Shown here: positions 36,307 to 49,432 of the stretch, in pieces
How the letters are laid out: each line of letters opens with the position of its first letter
How positions within the stretch are numbered: position 1 is the stretch's first letter
Assembly (NCBI GenBank): GCA_019096195.1
Contig: JAGTXK010000045.1
Span: 1 to 64,000, forward strand
DNA from: Boletus sp. NGJ
Lineage: Eukaryota; Basidiomycota; Agaricomycetes; Boletales; Boletaceae
DNA: 64,000 bases
Direction of reading: 5' to 3'
Made by a program: the position numbers and the translations under genes
The notes under the pieces: model-generated
The model's input: the letters and a program-made list of their open reading frames with translations, nothing else
The model's database searches: none
Told to the model about the DNA's origin: nothing

Positions 36307-38778
36307 CTAGGTGGATGCGATCGCGATGGTGGATAAAATGTCCTCTTGTTCATACAGCGGCAAGTAAACGCCAAGATGTATATGCGCCAAGCGAGAAAGT
36401 CGCTCTGCGAGTGAGCGTATCTCGTCAGCAAGGGGCTCCATGCCTGAGGCCAGGCTTGAAGGCGCAGAAGCCCCGTTTTCAGCAGTCTTGGTGTGAGGGG
36501 CCAACGAGTCTCTAGGTGGATAAGCGATGGAAATGACTTGGTTGAATACTGCGTCACGAATTCTGTTCTTGAGCATGGTACTGAGTGCTGAGTTTGGCCG
36601 CACATGGGTCTCAGCCCACCGTTCGGCAAGCTTTAGCACACGTTCATCAGGAGCGTGGAAATGTGATATATGACCGTCCGCTGAGGGATGTGAACGACTG
36701 GAAGAACCGATTTGTGCTTCCTTGGCTCGGAGTGCCACCTGAAGCACGATGTCCTGCTTGGTCTTGCACCATTTCTCGCGGTCAGCATCGGAAATAGATG
36801 ATTGTTCCACGTTCCCATATTTGAAGCACTGCCCGAGATGCGATGATGAAATATCTCTTATCTCCTTTTTGAGTTTGAGCAGCTCAGCATCGCTCACGCG
36901 TGACTGATCTCGCGGAACGCCCGGCAGGTCACCGGTATCCGAGAACACGAGCTGGCGGTACAGCAGCAAAAACATGTACATGGCAGCCGTGTCAGCTGCA
37001 TCGGCTGCGAAAATCAGCAGGCGTGCGCTGTCGAGATAGGTGGTTTCAGGGTACAAGGGCAAGGGGCACATGGCTTGGATGGCAGTGGATGACGAGGTCT
37101 GCGGAGTTGATGGTCCGGAAGAAGGTGGGTTGAAAACGAGGTCGGTCAGGCCCTTGAGCACGCTGACGTATGTCTTCTGCGTGTACGAAAGGCTACCATA
37201 ATGGAGCGACCCAGAGGGGAAGGAGGAGTGAACGAAAATAGGTGATGCGAGCAGCTGGCGGTGGGATGACTTGATCCATTCCCGTGTGACATCAAGGGAC
37301 GAACTCAATCCTTTGCGGCTTTTGAAAGCCTTGAGCTCGTACTGACCCGAACTGTCGATGAGAAAAGGGCGTAGGGTTTGTAATTGATGATTGGCAATGT
37401 CCTAAGAGCATACGTTAGCATGCAAAATGAAGAACCCATCAGACGAACAGACGAGTTTCATGAGCTCCAGAATGTCGAGACACATTCGCACTGCTTTGAC
37501 GGCGTCCACTTTACTGCCTCCACCTCCAGGTGCACAGGACTTTGCAACCTCGACCATGGCATCGACGGCACGATCGCGCATCGGTGCACAGTGGCTCTTG
37601 AGAGTTTGACCGATGACGATAAAGAGGCCAGAGGGATCGAAGAGATTATGTTGAAGTTCTTGATGAATGAGCTCCGGGTCGAAAACGGATCGGAGATGCA
37701 CAGCTTGCGCAGCGTGTCTCTCGATCTGTGCTTGAAAGGTGGAAGGATTGGCGTATGTGTCCGAGATACTTGTGAGAGGTTGAATAACGAAGAGGAGAAC
37801 TTCCAGGAATTCTGTTAGCAGTATGCGGATGCGTGAGGGCATCCGGAGAGTGAGAACACGGCGAGAGGTCGAATAGGTGAGGACGGGATTCTGAGGTGGG
37901 AGAGGGACACGACGACAGACACAGACACAGTCCGATGGGCTCCATTGCGTGTCAAAGGAGATGCATGTGCACCCACTTTCGAGTTCCTGTGCGACAGCAC
38001 GCCAGTACCTATCCGAGAGCTCACGCTTTTTCCGGCCAGAAGTAGGTCTGAACTGCAGCCCGGCGTCAAAGAGGAGGTCATGGCCTGTTGGAAATAAATG
38101 AGAGAGATGGTGACAAGGACGAGAGAGCAGAGACGTACGAAGCTGTGGATTACGCAGGATAGCACTCAGATCCAATTCCTTGAGCGTCTGTCGATTGATC
38201 AATGGATGTAGGGATGGTATATGTGGGGAAGCGAGATCTATGTGCGGAAAGGGAGGTTGGAAAGCGGGATGCAGGCTGCCTGCGGATGGGGGATGTGGCT
38301 CGATCCTGAGAACAGGCGGATGGGGAGAGGGAGAGGAGGGAGAGAGAGATTCACGGTGTTCAACGGCTCTTCTGCGGGAACGGCGAGTGGGGGTGTGGGG
38401 GGGCAACGACGCTCGAGATGATGGATGTCTGTCGGGGGGACGAGGGTGTGTCTTGGGGAGGTGATCTGTGTCGATCCGTGGACGCTTTTGGAACCGGTCA
38501 TGGACAGGATCGGTGTTGAGGGGGGACACGGGAGGGGAGTCGGTTGGGGAATGATCCGAGGGCCAGACTGCATGGGCGGTGTCGGTGGAGAGCCAAGGAC
38601 CGGTTGGGGGTTGCCTTGGTGCATGAGAAGGGCAGTGAGGGGAGGAGGGGCGGTCGACTAGGATGGGATCGGTAGGTGACTGGGAGGATTGTGAGATGGG
38701 ATGCTGAGCATCGTCGTCTGGGTCAGCCTTTCGTTTTCTACAGTTTAGTTCTTGGAGAGGATGGCCAAGGTCGCTCAT
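36307..38778 (-). CDS. TCP11/SOK1-family protein
   Basis: Three exons (38778-38139, 38084-37453, 37401-36307) give 788 residues. The first 200 are Pro/Ser/His-rich and probably disordered. The T-complex protein 11 domain follows: LRHDLLFDAGLQFRPTSGR, IRILLTEFLEVLLFVIQP, DPSGLFIVIGQTLKSHCAPM, MCLDILELMKLDIANHQLQ (across the 51-nt intron), and SSHRQLLASP later. Yeast Sok1 acts in cAMP/PKA-related signalling; the function in mushrooms is not known. The start was placed at 38778 because the in-frame extension to 39183 has no conservation and crosses likely promoter sequence. Both introns are needed to restore the conserved junctions NPQLR-HDLLF and ELMKL-DIANHQ. Confidence 0.9.
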
Positions 38779-39223
38779 AGAGGGAGGGGAGGGAGCTTTG
38801 TGGGGGCTGTTGAGCTCGAGATAAAAAGAAGAGCGTGAGGAGTGCGGGTGGGTGGATATATAAGTGCCGTGGAGAGAACAGCCAAAGTAGGTGAGACTCA
38901 GGGCTAACACATGGAACCAAGACACGACGGAAACAGACCTAGCGTGCACCAGGAAGGCGGGGGGAGGCCCTGGTTGCCTGGCAGATACCTGGTGGTGTGC
39001 AAGTGAGTGACGGAAGGAGGATGAAAGCGGGTAAAAGCCAAGGTTTGCGGCACTGGCAGGCTGCCACGCTGTCAGGCTGAGCTGACAATAATAAAATGAG
39101 GATCGCGGCGAGTCCTTACGCTCGATACCTAATCCGCTACCAAACGTGTCTGAACTTGCCCTCTCCACGATTGACTTTCGCATCTTATCGATAATAATCG
39201 CATCGAACCCTCCACATGATTAT
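38779..39223. promoter_or_regulatory. Upstream region of the TCP11 gene and 3' end of VMA2
   Basis: 445 bases that hold the promoter of the TCP11-family gene and the 3' UTR of the V-ATPase gene, both on the minus strand. A CT-rich stretch on the coding strand lies near 38780-38840. No other gene is seen. Confidence 0.5.
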
Positions 39224-41260
39224 CTACGCATCAATAAGCTTCCCCTCCTCCTCGCCCTCTTCACCCCCTGCCTTCTTCGTCGCCTTCCGTCCATAGAATT
39301 CCGCGATAATCTTCGGGTTGATGCGGTTCAGCTGCTCTTTCGGGAAGATGCGCAACAGCGTCCACGCCAGCTCCAGCGAATCAAATATCGTCCGTGACTC
39401 GTACGGTCCTGCGCACATGTCAGTCACCACCGTCTACCAAGAGAAATCGCACTCGCCTTGTCCGACAAACTGGCGCTCAAATTTGTCCAGGAACTCCAAC
39501 GCCAGCTTATCCTCACCCGACAACGCTTCCTCCCCAACGACCGCTTTCATCGCGGCCGCGTCTCTCCCTATCGCGTACTTGGCGTACTACATACACGTGG
39601 CCGCGTGAATAACAACACCATGGAGAGAATCAAGGCACAACACACCAGCTGGTTCGATACGTCACCATGGTCTTTCCTCGTGAGTTTCTCGCCGATCGCA
39701 CTCTTCATCAACCGCGAAAGTGATGGTAGCACATTAATGGGAGGATATATTTGTCTGTTGTGCAATTGGCGATCGACGAATATTTGCCCTTCGGTAATGT
39801 ACCCTGTCAGGTCAGGAATGGGGTGCGTTATGTCTGCATGATCGGTATCAGTCAGCGGAGCCTGGGAATTGTGGAAAAGAAGCACCGTCGTTGGGCATGG
39901 TCAGGATGGGAATTTGAGTAATCGAACCGTTCCGCCCCTCGACACGACCAGCACGTTCATAAATTGTCGACAAGTCAGTGTACATGTATCCTGGGTAGCC
40001 TCGACGCCCGGGCACTTCTTCACGGGCTGCGGATACCTGCCATTTGGAAATAATGAGCACACCAAACATCCAATGGCAATACAAGCATTTCTATCATTCA
40101 ACGAATCAAAACGCACTTCACGCAGGGCGTCTGCATACGACGACATGTCAGTCAATATAACCAACACATGTTTCTCCAATTGGTAGGCGTAGTATTCGGC
40201 AGTCGTCAACGCAAGTCGAGGCGTAATGATACGCTCGATGGTGGGATCGTTGGCCAGGTTAAGGAACAGTGTGACTCGATCAAGACTTCCGTTGGACTCA
40301 AAGTCCTCTTTGAAGAACCGTGCCGTCTCCATGTTGACACCCATAGCGGCAAACACCACCGAAAAGTTGTCTTCGTGACCGTCATGCACATCTTTCGTGG
40401 GACGCTTCACCAGGCCAGCTTGACGTACAATTTGCGCCGCAATCTGACGTTAGTGTCAAAGATAGGCACAAAGAAGTCAACATTATGGCTACCTCGTTGT
40501 GTGGTAGACCTGCGGCTGAGAAGATAGGGATCTTCTGTCCGCGGGCAATGGAGTTCATGGTGTCGATGGTGGAAATCCCAGTTTGTATCATCTCCTCAGG
40601 GTATATCCGAGAATACGGGTTGATCGGTGAGCCTAAACTGAACCTTGTAGGGGAACGAGACGCGCAAGCGGCGAAATAAACCCACCGTTGATGTCGAGGT
40701 AATCTTCCGCAAAGACTTTTGGTCCTTGGTCGATAGGATTTCCGGAACCGTTGAAGATGCGACCCAGCATGTCTTCTGCGACGGGGAGTTTCATGCTGCT
40801 GCCCGTAAATTCGACATGAGTGGCTTTGACGTCTACCCCTGACGTGCCCTCAAAGACTTGTACAATGGCTTTATTCCCTTGGACTTCAAGCACTTGACCG
40901 CCTCTCTTGGAACCGTCCGGAAGGGTCAACAGTACGATCTCGTTGTACGAGGGGAACTGATCGGGAGTTAGCCCCGTTATCACGTCAAGGGCCTCGTAGT
41001 CTCTACCTTGACATTGTCCAGGACAACAAGCGGGCTGCAAAGTAATCAATTAGAGGTATACGGGCACACTTTAATTTTGTCTTTACCCGTTGACGGCAGA
41101 TACTGTGCGATAATCTGGACAAATAGTGTCGGACCAAGACAGCAAGGGACGGAGTTGTAGGGAACATACCGAGATGAGGTTGCACGCGATATTCGCGTGT
41201 CACCGCAGCAGCGTTGATTGCAGCTAATTCGCTGTCACTGATGTGGGGGTCGACAACCAT
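39224..41260 (-). CDS. VMA2: V-type proton ATPase subunit B
   Basis: Ten exons (41260-41170, 41114-41087, 41034-41007, 40956-40686, 40632-40493, 40443-40117, 40036-39886, 39833-39646, 39586-39457, 39408-39224) give 512 residues, the family size. It has [80 protein letters not shown] and the C-terminal [18 protein letters not shown]. Subunit B is the non-catalytic nucleotide-binding subunit of the V1 head, which energises the vacuole and endosomes. The last intron (39409-39456) must use a GC donor (GCGAGT), since only that restores [12 protein letters not shown]. Intron 40037-40116 is longer (80 nt). Confidence 0.97.
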
Positions 41261-41389
41261 GACCGCACTCTCCAACCTGCGCTCTCTGTCCCCGAGTTGG
41301 ATGGCCAAGCATACTGCCGAAATTCCCACGCCCAAAACGGTTTGGCACTCGTACAATGGCTCTGTTGGACGAATCGTACATATATTACA

Positions 41390-44300
41390 TTACAACGCCT
41401 CCATTCCTGACGCAAGTGCATCCACCAGGCCTCGTGCCATGTCCTTCACCTTATCCACATCCCCAGACGACCTGTCAAACACGCACTCAGCTCCACAACG
41501 CAACCATTCTCTCAAGTGATCATACCATTCCGTTTCGAGAAGAATTTCCTCGGCTCGCTCGTCTGCCTCCCAGCCTAGATCCTTGCTCTGCAGCACAATG
41601 TATAGGTGCTCGGCGGTACTTGATCGAACCTGAGCAGGCACGTATTATATTCGCTGCCCTTCCCTGACGATCGGGAAAGATACATACTCTGGGGTAAGGA
41701 TGGGTAAGAAACTCGGCGATTTTGGATAGGCACGCTTTCGCAACCGAAGGAAGCGTCAAGAGGTTGACAGCTCTGTAGCGCCGCCATTTTGAGAGATCAC
41801 CTCGGTACAACCCGCGTTAATGAAATGTGACTTACACCTTCATCGACTCCTGGAGCCTTTGGACGTTCTTGACACGCAACACGTTTTTGCAGGAGAATGA
41901 CATCAGGGCCTCAACACTACACAATATCAGTTAACACACGCCACTGAATGCAGCCTGCTTACCATGCGGCACCTCTCTCAGACTCCAAGAGAGAGACCAA
42001 GGCGTCTTCCTCAAACAACATATTGAATGTCTGCAGAACTGGTATTATGATATTGTTGGAAGTCGGTTTTGACTGAACCAAGCCGATGAGGTCGCTTGCA
42101 AATTCCGAAAGGCTGTATTCCGCCTCTGAGAAAGCAGTCAGGGGTAATGTTTTTGTATAACTAGCGAGACTCATTGATGCAGGCCGTTGCTAAGTGAATA
42201 AGATCTAAGCATGCTGTCGAAACCCACTACAGCGGAAAGCAACATACCGTACTGCCCGTCCTCGTGGCAACGCTCAACACTAGGCCACTTAATAGCGATC
42301 TCCGATACTCCGGTATTTGGAGGATCTTGACCGCCTTTGGGAACAACCACACACCATCACTCCAGCTGCTGTTGTCATTGCCGCTCTCGCTGCAGAAAAT
42401 TGTCCATCGAATGCCTCTACTCCTCGAGGGAATTACTCACATGGAAAATAACTCTTCCATCAGCTCGATATTTTTTATCCTCCACCTTTCTGCATGCTCC
42501 GTAGCAGGGAGCTCGAGCTTTGAGATGCGCATAAAACATTCGCCAGAAATCTGGCGGACATTGTCGAGCCTTTCTACACCTTGCCGAAGAATACGTCCAA
42601 TGGCAGCGTGGTATCTGTGGGAAGGTAAAAAAGACGGAAAATCCGGCAGGTTGCCAGAAACGCGGAATAGATCCTCGATGACTGAACTCAAGCCACGGAT
42701 GCAAGCGATGCGTATCCATGATCCTACGTCTCCACGCTCGTCCGTAGTGTAGTCCTCCAGCCCACTGTCTAGTGCATCGAACAAAGCACAGACCTCACTT
42801 GATCGGAAATCTACACCTGGGTGGTAAGACGTGGAATATATCCACAACAGGAGTGGAACGTACGTTCCGCCAGCCTCGGCGTTATGTTTGTGAAGATCTT
42901 CGGGATAGCCAGGTAACAATTTCGGCGCGCTTCAACATTTGTTATTCTAGCTGCAGACTGTAATCACCGGTTTCATGAAGGTAACATGTGGAGACTGTGG
43001 ATGGAATCCAATTCCTCACCTCTGAACTGATGCTTTCCAGCAAGCAATCCACCGCTTCGGGGAGAACATGAGGATGTACATCGTAGTCTAGGACACCCAA
43101 CACATGCCCTAAACTCTGCTGCAACGATGGGGACCCGTGTCTGAATTCTCTGATCAATGTGCAGAAAAGCCGTGCAAATTCAGTACACGCCGCTACATGC
43201 GCAATATGCCAAAAAAAAAAAAAAAACTTATCTTTGTACCAACACAGAACAGTCCACGAGAGAACTCATTGTGGCCATTGCGGCTGCAGCTGCCTCTTGC
43301 ACGTTCATACCCCTGTGGCGGAGCCCTTGATCGACGAGATAACTCCAATCTGGGACAGGCGATTGGCCGTGGGCTCGTTGTGCTTCCTGCTGGGTTAGAC
43401 TGACGGCAATGAGACTGCAAGTTGCACTGAGCATTTGCTCGTTCCGAGGCGCAAGAATAATATCCTTTGGGATATGCCCGATGAGATCGAAAATCTTACG
43501 CAGGATGTTCCGATAAATAAATGTGATATCCTAGTGGTTCGACTGACCTCTCGCCTTTTTTCATCCCCTTCCGGGCCAAATCGTCGTTGATACGCATCTG
43601 CGAGTTCTGCGAGTGCCAAAATTACACCGTGGATATCCGTACTATCCACCGAACGCAGCAGTAGTGCCTAGCTAATCTCGGTTCAATGTCACTATTAACT
43701 TAAGGATCGTGACGTACCAATCGCGATACGCACGTCTGCCCCAGCGATGCGAGGTCGATCTCGCATATCAGCCTCAAGGACTTGGCACCTAATTGCCTCA
43801 TCGCAACATCCCAGTGACGCAGTGTAATCGAAATCAGGTGGTCGATGAGACCGGATCGGTATTCAATATGTCTACCATTGTGAGAATGGGTGGATGACGA
43901 ATTCAGCGAAAGGTCAACCTACTCAGCTACGTGTGGAGCCGCTGTGAGAAACGCGTTGCGCCGTATGTTCACAGAGTAAAAGTCCGTTTTACGGAGCACG
44001 TCGATGCCATGAGTAAACAAACCCTGAACCCCCAAGAGAATGGTCAGAGTGCTTGAGTAGGCAGGAAGCATGACGGCGCCGCACCATCCTGCCTACATGT
44101 TCTTGGAATGCAGCACTTGCGGCTCTCCGGATTGATACATCACGATCGAAGAGAGAGACAGAAACAAGACTCTGTGCTAACTTGATAGCATGCGGGGAAA
44201 GGCTGGATGCATCCTGAGCCCTTGCCAAGGCCCAGATGACGTAGGCCGCGGCATCTCGCACATTGGAACCGATTGAATGTGCACCTTTACGAATGTCAAA

Positions 44301-45986
44301 GTAAAGGGCCTGTTAAGCGATAAAATAAACTTCTGCATCCCATCCAGGCTCGTGTCCTTGCCTTGGATAACCAATCAAGTAATTGTGGCAACAACGATGG
44401 TTGCACGAGGCCTCTGCGTGCCATCTCGGCGGTCGCCAGACATGCACCATGCCATGTCGCCTCGGCGACAGATGACATGTCGTAGATAGAAGCACCCGCG
44501 ATGCTGTGTATGGAAAATAAGTTTAATATCGTCTCAAGCACTTGCGCTGAGAAATCGTTTGGTAGACGCTGCGCAAGCCTGCCAATACCCTTGGCCGCTG
44601 ACCATCGAACCACAGTATCCTATTAAGAACGAATTTCAACCAAGAGGTAAGAGGGAACAGCACTGAATTACCTTGTCTTGCAAGGAGCTGAATAGTGCTT
44701 GTAATATAATTTCGATTTCCTCCGGAACGTCTATGCTGTCGGAGTCGTCATCCATTTGGATTTTATCCTGACCTTCCGTTCCTTCCAATGCGCGAACTGG
44801 TGGAACGTCTCAGACCATGCCTTCCCTGCGCATAAGAATATACTAGCCGTTGATCCTGCAGTTATTGGTTCTGGGAGGAATCAACCGGAGTCCTACCCTT
44901 GATAAAAGTTTTGCCCGGTATTTGCGAACCAGGGTATTGTTCATCAAAGCCTCACTCTTCCCTATGTTCTCCGTTATTTCTAACAGCGTAGAAGTGGCCG
45001 ACCGGGACTCCTCCAGAGCTCCAGACTTGATGAATTCACACAGTACTTGCAAGACACCAATAGCCTACTACTGTCAGGCCATGCAGATGATAATTATAGT
45101 GCACTCACCGACAGAAGTTGCTTCGTTTCCTGCAGCAGAAAGATGGACCATGTGAGGAAGGCTGATAATTGTTGTTTGGCATCTTTTCTATCCTCATCTT
45201 AGCATTTCCTCAAAATCATACGGCAGAACTTACCGCATGTACAGTCGTGAAAGGAGCACTGCTGCGCCTTCCCGCTCTAGACCTGCATAGTCCAGGTACC
45301 GCTTGCCGATGGCCTCGAGTGTACTAGCCGTTCGCCCTTTGTGGCCGGGTTCGTCGAACTGTTCTAGATCGAATGGAATTCTGCACACTAGAGAGAGCCA
45401 CAGTAATACAACATAACGCAAGGACCATTGAGATGGATGAGCAGCGGGCCCGGTGGGCAAACGAATAAAGTCAATGGCGATGGTCACGTCTGCGATTCCA
45501 TGGGGGAAAAACCTAGCTGCTGATCCTAAGGACACAGCGCTCATAGCAGCAGAATGGGCTGAATCACTGACTGATTGTTTTGTATCCTCTAAACTTGATG
45601 TAATCGTACAGCAAATCAGCTAGGCGTCCCACTCGAGTCATGGAGGATGTGACCGATAAGTCGGATGTGCATGCTCTAGCATGTGTCCTCAAGCATTCTG
45701 CAACGGGGATAACGAGGACCTCGAGGAAAGGGTCCAGGAGATGAGATTGTTCTTGGTACTCGCCTAGCTGCTCGACGCTTGATTGTTGAGGTTGTGAGGC
45801 ATTATCAAGGAACATACGCACTATCAAGCTAAGCCTCCGTAAAACGTCGAACTCGGCTCTGCTCTCTTCGACTGTGGGTTCGGCTGTCAAATCAACCGCA
45901 AGAAATGTATTCTGAAGGGAAACAAATTCATCGCAACGTTCAAAGGACGCGTATAGCCTTCCTTCATCTGTGGGTTCGTCCGCCAT
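41390..45986 (-). CDS. Tubulin-folding cofactor D
   Basis: This is a large multi-exon gene, roughly 20 exons, with a start at MADEPTDEGRLYASFERCDE and a stop at 41390. Recognisable cofactor D blocks in order are FRGYKTI-TRFFPHGIAD, RYVVLLWLSLVCRIPFDLEQ, VRWSAAKGIGRLAQRLP, EATWHGACLATAEMARRGLV, VRDAAAYVIWALARAQD, DVSIRRAASAAFQEHVGR and the C-terminal VRSSTAEHLYIVLQSKD. Cofactor D (yeast Cin1, fission yeast Alp1) is a HEAT/ARM-repeat protein that binds beta-tubulin and helps build the alpha-beta dimer. A 17-base A run on the plus strand at about 43210-43226 falls in a likely intron. Exon borders were not all resolved. Its start is 117 bp from the divergent BUD22 gene. Confidence 0.93.
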
Positions 45987-46103
45987 CAGAAGTTGGCAAG
46001 GGTCAAGACTGCAGTGTGTGGTATGTATCGTTATTACGTCAGCGACACGGTCCTGAGTCCTGAGTCGACCAACGCGAGCATCAAAGAGCGCACCAGAGCG
46101 TAA

Positions 46104-47697
46104 ATGAACATGCCTTTGCCTGAGCAGAGCATTCGCAGTGTAAAGCGAAGAAGATTAAATGATGATGAATTAGAGGTACTTCAACCTCCCCCCACTGCTT
46201 GTCTCGCAATACTAACGACATGATAAGGAAGACAAAGAGGCCAAGCTGCGCCGAAAACTGGCACGTCTTTCACGTCGATTTCTAGAACAAACAACAGACT
46301 AACACTGTCCATTCTCAAGCACCACGCTGTCAGGGAACTTCGTAAAGTCGTTAAGAAGGCGGGGACCTTCGAGGTACGAAAGACTCTGAAGAAACTGAAA
46401 GAGGCTCGGTGAATTAGTGTGAACTTGCCGTTGCAGAAAATAACTTAATGTCTGTTGGAATCCAGGCGCAAGGACCCAGAGAGCGACGTGATAAATGACC
46501 TGGGGGCTCAGTTGGAAATATTGAAGGTGGGTGGAATAAGACCTGGATGCATTTACCGCCCAGAATTTAACATGCAGGTTGTAGCATCTCGGCTACGACC
46601 AGCTTGCCCACTCGGCGCTCATGACTAAGCTCAAGAAGGACAAGACCCTCTCTGCGGACCCGTCAATACAAGCTATTTCAGTAGAATTAGCCTCAAATCT
46701 AGTCTCTCCCGGAGCACCAGGGACCCCGACGGCTAAAGTTCAAAGTCGCATACTGAGCTCCAAAGTCCTCGCATCGGAGGTTGTGTCGATGGTGGAAACT
46801 CTGAGAACGTTCCTGCATCCTTCCGTGGGATCGGAAGACATCGAGGAAGCCACAGACAATCCTCACGCATCGCCAAATATTTCGAAAAGGAGGAGGACGG
46901 GGACTGGCCATAAGAAAGATGAAATCACGTCCAAAGACAATACCGCGAATCCGTCCGGCGAAGGGAGCGATGGAAGATATGAAAATACAAGTGACGATGA
47001 AGCAATCTCAGAAGTGGATGACCGTTGGGAATCTGGTACAGTTGATGCGCCATCAGGAACAGATGGCTCTGTGACAGGATCGGCGGATGGACACGCTTCA
47101 GAGACTCCCAAGAGCAGAAAATCACGACCCCACGGATCCAAGGGCCAATCCGAATTTCTCCCTTCACTTTCGGTTGGCTTCGCTCGAGGCGATTCGGGTA
47201 GCGAATGTAGCGATAGTGAAACAAGATTGGTCGATGGAATGAAAAAGAATCGTCGTGGCCAACGGGCACGTAGGGCGTCAGTATATTTGCTTATCTGTTC
47301 GCTGTACACCGTTCTAATTCCCTGAGTACTTAGGATATGGGAGAAAAAATTTGGGAGAAACGCCAACCACATCAAAAAACGGCAACAGACGGTTCGCGGG
47401 TCAAAGCCTCACCTGCCCGGCTCCGTCCGGATTGATCGGCGATCTGGAAAGGGAAACTCCTCTTCCCGATCTCGTGCACCTCCCCACGCCCACGAACAAG
47501 TCAGCAGACCAACTCTGGAAGGGTCTGAAGGCGTCAAAATTTTAGGCGCGACCAAAGTGCAGTTTCGACTCAAAGGCGATCTTCGGGAAAACCAAGGGAA
47601 ATGGCCGCTGCATCCATCGTGGGAGGCCAAAAGGAAACTACAGGCGGCCAGCATCGTGCCTTCACAGGGAACGAAGATCGTGTTTTCTGAGTCGTAG
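46104..47697 (+). CDS. BUD22: BUD22/SRFBP1-family ribosome biogenesis protein
   Basis: Six exons (46104-46175, 46228-46260, 46320-46408, 46466-46526, 46585-47276, 47334-47697) give 436 residues. The N-terminal helical part has LHHAVRELRKVVKKAGTFE and KTLKKLKEAR; the C-terminal signature is RRARRAIWEKKFGRNANHIK and ends PLHPSWEAKRKLQAA and SQGTKIVF. Bud22 is a nucleolar protein needed for 40S subunit production. The middle is acidic and Ser-rich. The border after exon 2 gives a frame only if intron 46261-46319 uses a GC donor (GCACGT); that intron has a good branch sequence (GACTAAC), but this junction is less certain than the others. Confidence 0.9.
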
Positions 47698-47973
47698 CGA
47701 TATCTCGTCAGCAGCCCATTCCTCAACGGCTATCATTTATCCGTCGTTATCGTGAACACTTTTTCTACTTGCGACTCGCTTGGCATACAAGTCTGCCACT
47801 AAGACTACATGACATATTCATAATTTTGGATCATGGCGAAGTGTGTAGACCAGGAAAGGTGGATATCGGTTGTCGGATATGAAAGCATGGTGTTAACCTG
47901 ACAGCTGGATCCAAGAGCGGATGGATATAACCTGGGCATGTCAAATGCCGAGGGTTCGTGAGCAAGAAGCTGA
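47698..47973. other. Intergenic region, convergent 3' ends
   Basis: 276 bases between the ends of BUD22 and the MYND-finger gene. Short open frames overlap the spacer but none has family support. Confidence 0.5.
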
Positions 47974-49368
47974 CTACTTCTTGCGGGTAGCACAGATGTG
48001 CTTTTTACCCCCTTGCAGTCTACATGCGCGAGAGCACCACATGTCATCGCAACGAGCACATCGCGGAAAATTTGTACCTGCTTTCATGCATGCGGAACAT
48101 ATCGTTCTGCGAGAAAGCTTCGAGCCCCGTTCAACAGCCGCAAGAACGGGATGGATTTTGGTTGCATTGGCATCATTGTCTACCAATGGAGATGGGAGGA
48201 AGATGCGAGGGGAAGATGCTACCGTATCCCTGGAGGGACCACCCCAGTCGAAATCAGTCAACAAGGTGCGGGTGATGGACGGGCTCTGTCTAGAACCCGA
48301 TAGGGGTTGAAAGAATGAGAGTGGTGAATCGGGAGGCGTATCATAGCCACAGTCAAGATCACGCGGCTTTCCGCGGCGCTTACCCGGCCCTGGGATATTC
48401 AGGCTGAGGTGGGACTGGAGCCAAAGAGCGGCAGGGATAGTAATCGTGAATGATCCATAGACATTGGTGTGGCCTTCTGTGGGTTCTGCGAGTGGTGAGC
48501 TTTGATTTATTTTTGCGTAGATAGAGGCCAGAGAGGATTGAGATGTTGTGGAAGAACATGAAGTACTCCATGTCCGACTTCGGCGACACGCCATAGGAAC
48601 AATGGAGGCCTGCGTTGGGAGACGATCATGAGCTGACAGGCAGAGTATACAAAGACGCGCTTACTTGAATCGGGGACGGTATGGATCAAGCGATGTAAGA
48701 GAATCGCGCAGAAAGAGCAGGGCGTGCGAGGTATATGTACCTCTCGCAGCTGAATGGCGATGTCACTCGCAGGACGGATCGATGAGAACAAGAAATACTT
48801 TAGCGAAGAGCGGTAACCCGTCCGCCGACTGGATGGGAAGGGAGTAAAGCTGAGCCTGTAAGAAGTGAATATATCCAAGGAACGACCCTGCACTGAATAT
48901 GCGCGGGTAGAGCGCTGCGAGAGGAGAGAAAAGTGGGCACACGACACCTTTTATGCCGGAACTGTAACCCCATCCGCTCACGAGAGGCGTAATTGAAAGT
49001 AGGTCTGGGAAAACTTTAAACGGAGAAGGGGACCCGTGGTCAGTCACATATGAATAAGAATTGGGCATTCTGGGCACCATCGTGGTCGCAAGGATCACTA
49101 CGGAGGAGATTGGGGGTAGTTGAAACGTTATCTGAATGCTCAACGGATTCCGAAGTGTACCTTGACGATATGACAAAGGCGAGCACTCGTCCGGTCTCGT
49201 CCCAGGATGGCACCTTGAGGACTTGGAGGAGGCTGTCAATGAGGGGGTGGCGGATGAAAAGACAAACAAGACAAAATAGGGAAAGACTGAGCGAGCCCTA
49301 CGACGACCAGCAGAGCGCATACAATCATCTCCGCATATAATCATCCCGCAGACGACCACCCGCCACAT
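47974..49368 (-). CDS. MYND-type zinc-finger protein, 5' exons unresolved
   Basis: The final exon (47974 to about 48610) is well supported: it ends in a MYND-type finger, CSACMKAGTNFPRCARC with CSRACRLQGGKKHIC, six residues before the stop. Before it lie a Pro/Ser-rich stretch and GSFTITIPAALWLQSHLSL. Further upstream, coding-like stretches such as RGTYTSHALLFLRDSLTSLD (about 48690-48750), ALYPRIFSAGSFLGYIHFLQ and RHPLIDSLLQVLKVPSWDE (about 49190-49250) suggest exons reaching to about 49368, but I could not fit all splice sites. MYND fingers bind short proline-rich peptides. No other domain is recognised. The 5' end faces the PTC2 gene. Confidence 0.6.
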
Positions 49369-49432
49369 CCTTCTTTCCTTTCGCCTCTCCGAAACGACCT
49401 TTTTGGCACCGTTCTTTACGTCTTAACAAGGC

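Noticed and set aside
37402-39183. Long minus-strand frame reaching upstream to 39183
   Set aside because: The part before 38778 has no conservation and covers promoter sequence. The family start and the Pro-rich region fit the ATG at 38778, and two introns interrupt the rest.
43205-43230. 17-base A run in tubulin cofactor D
   Set aside because: It lies in a likely intron and looks like a plain homopolymer, not an element end or a retrocopy tail.
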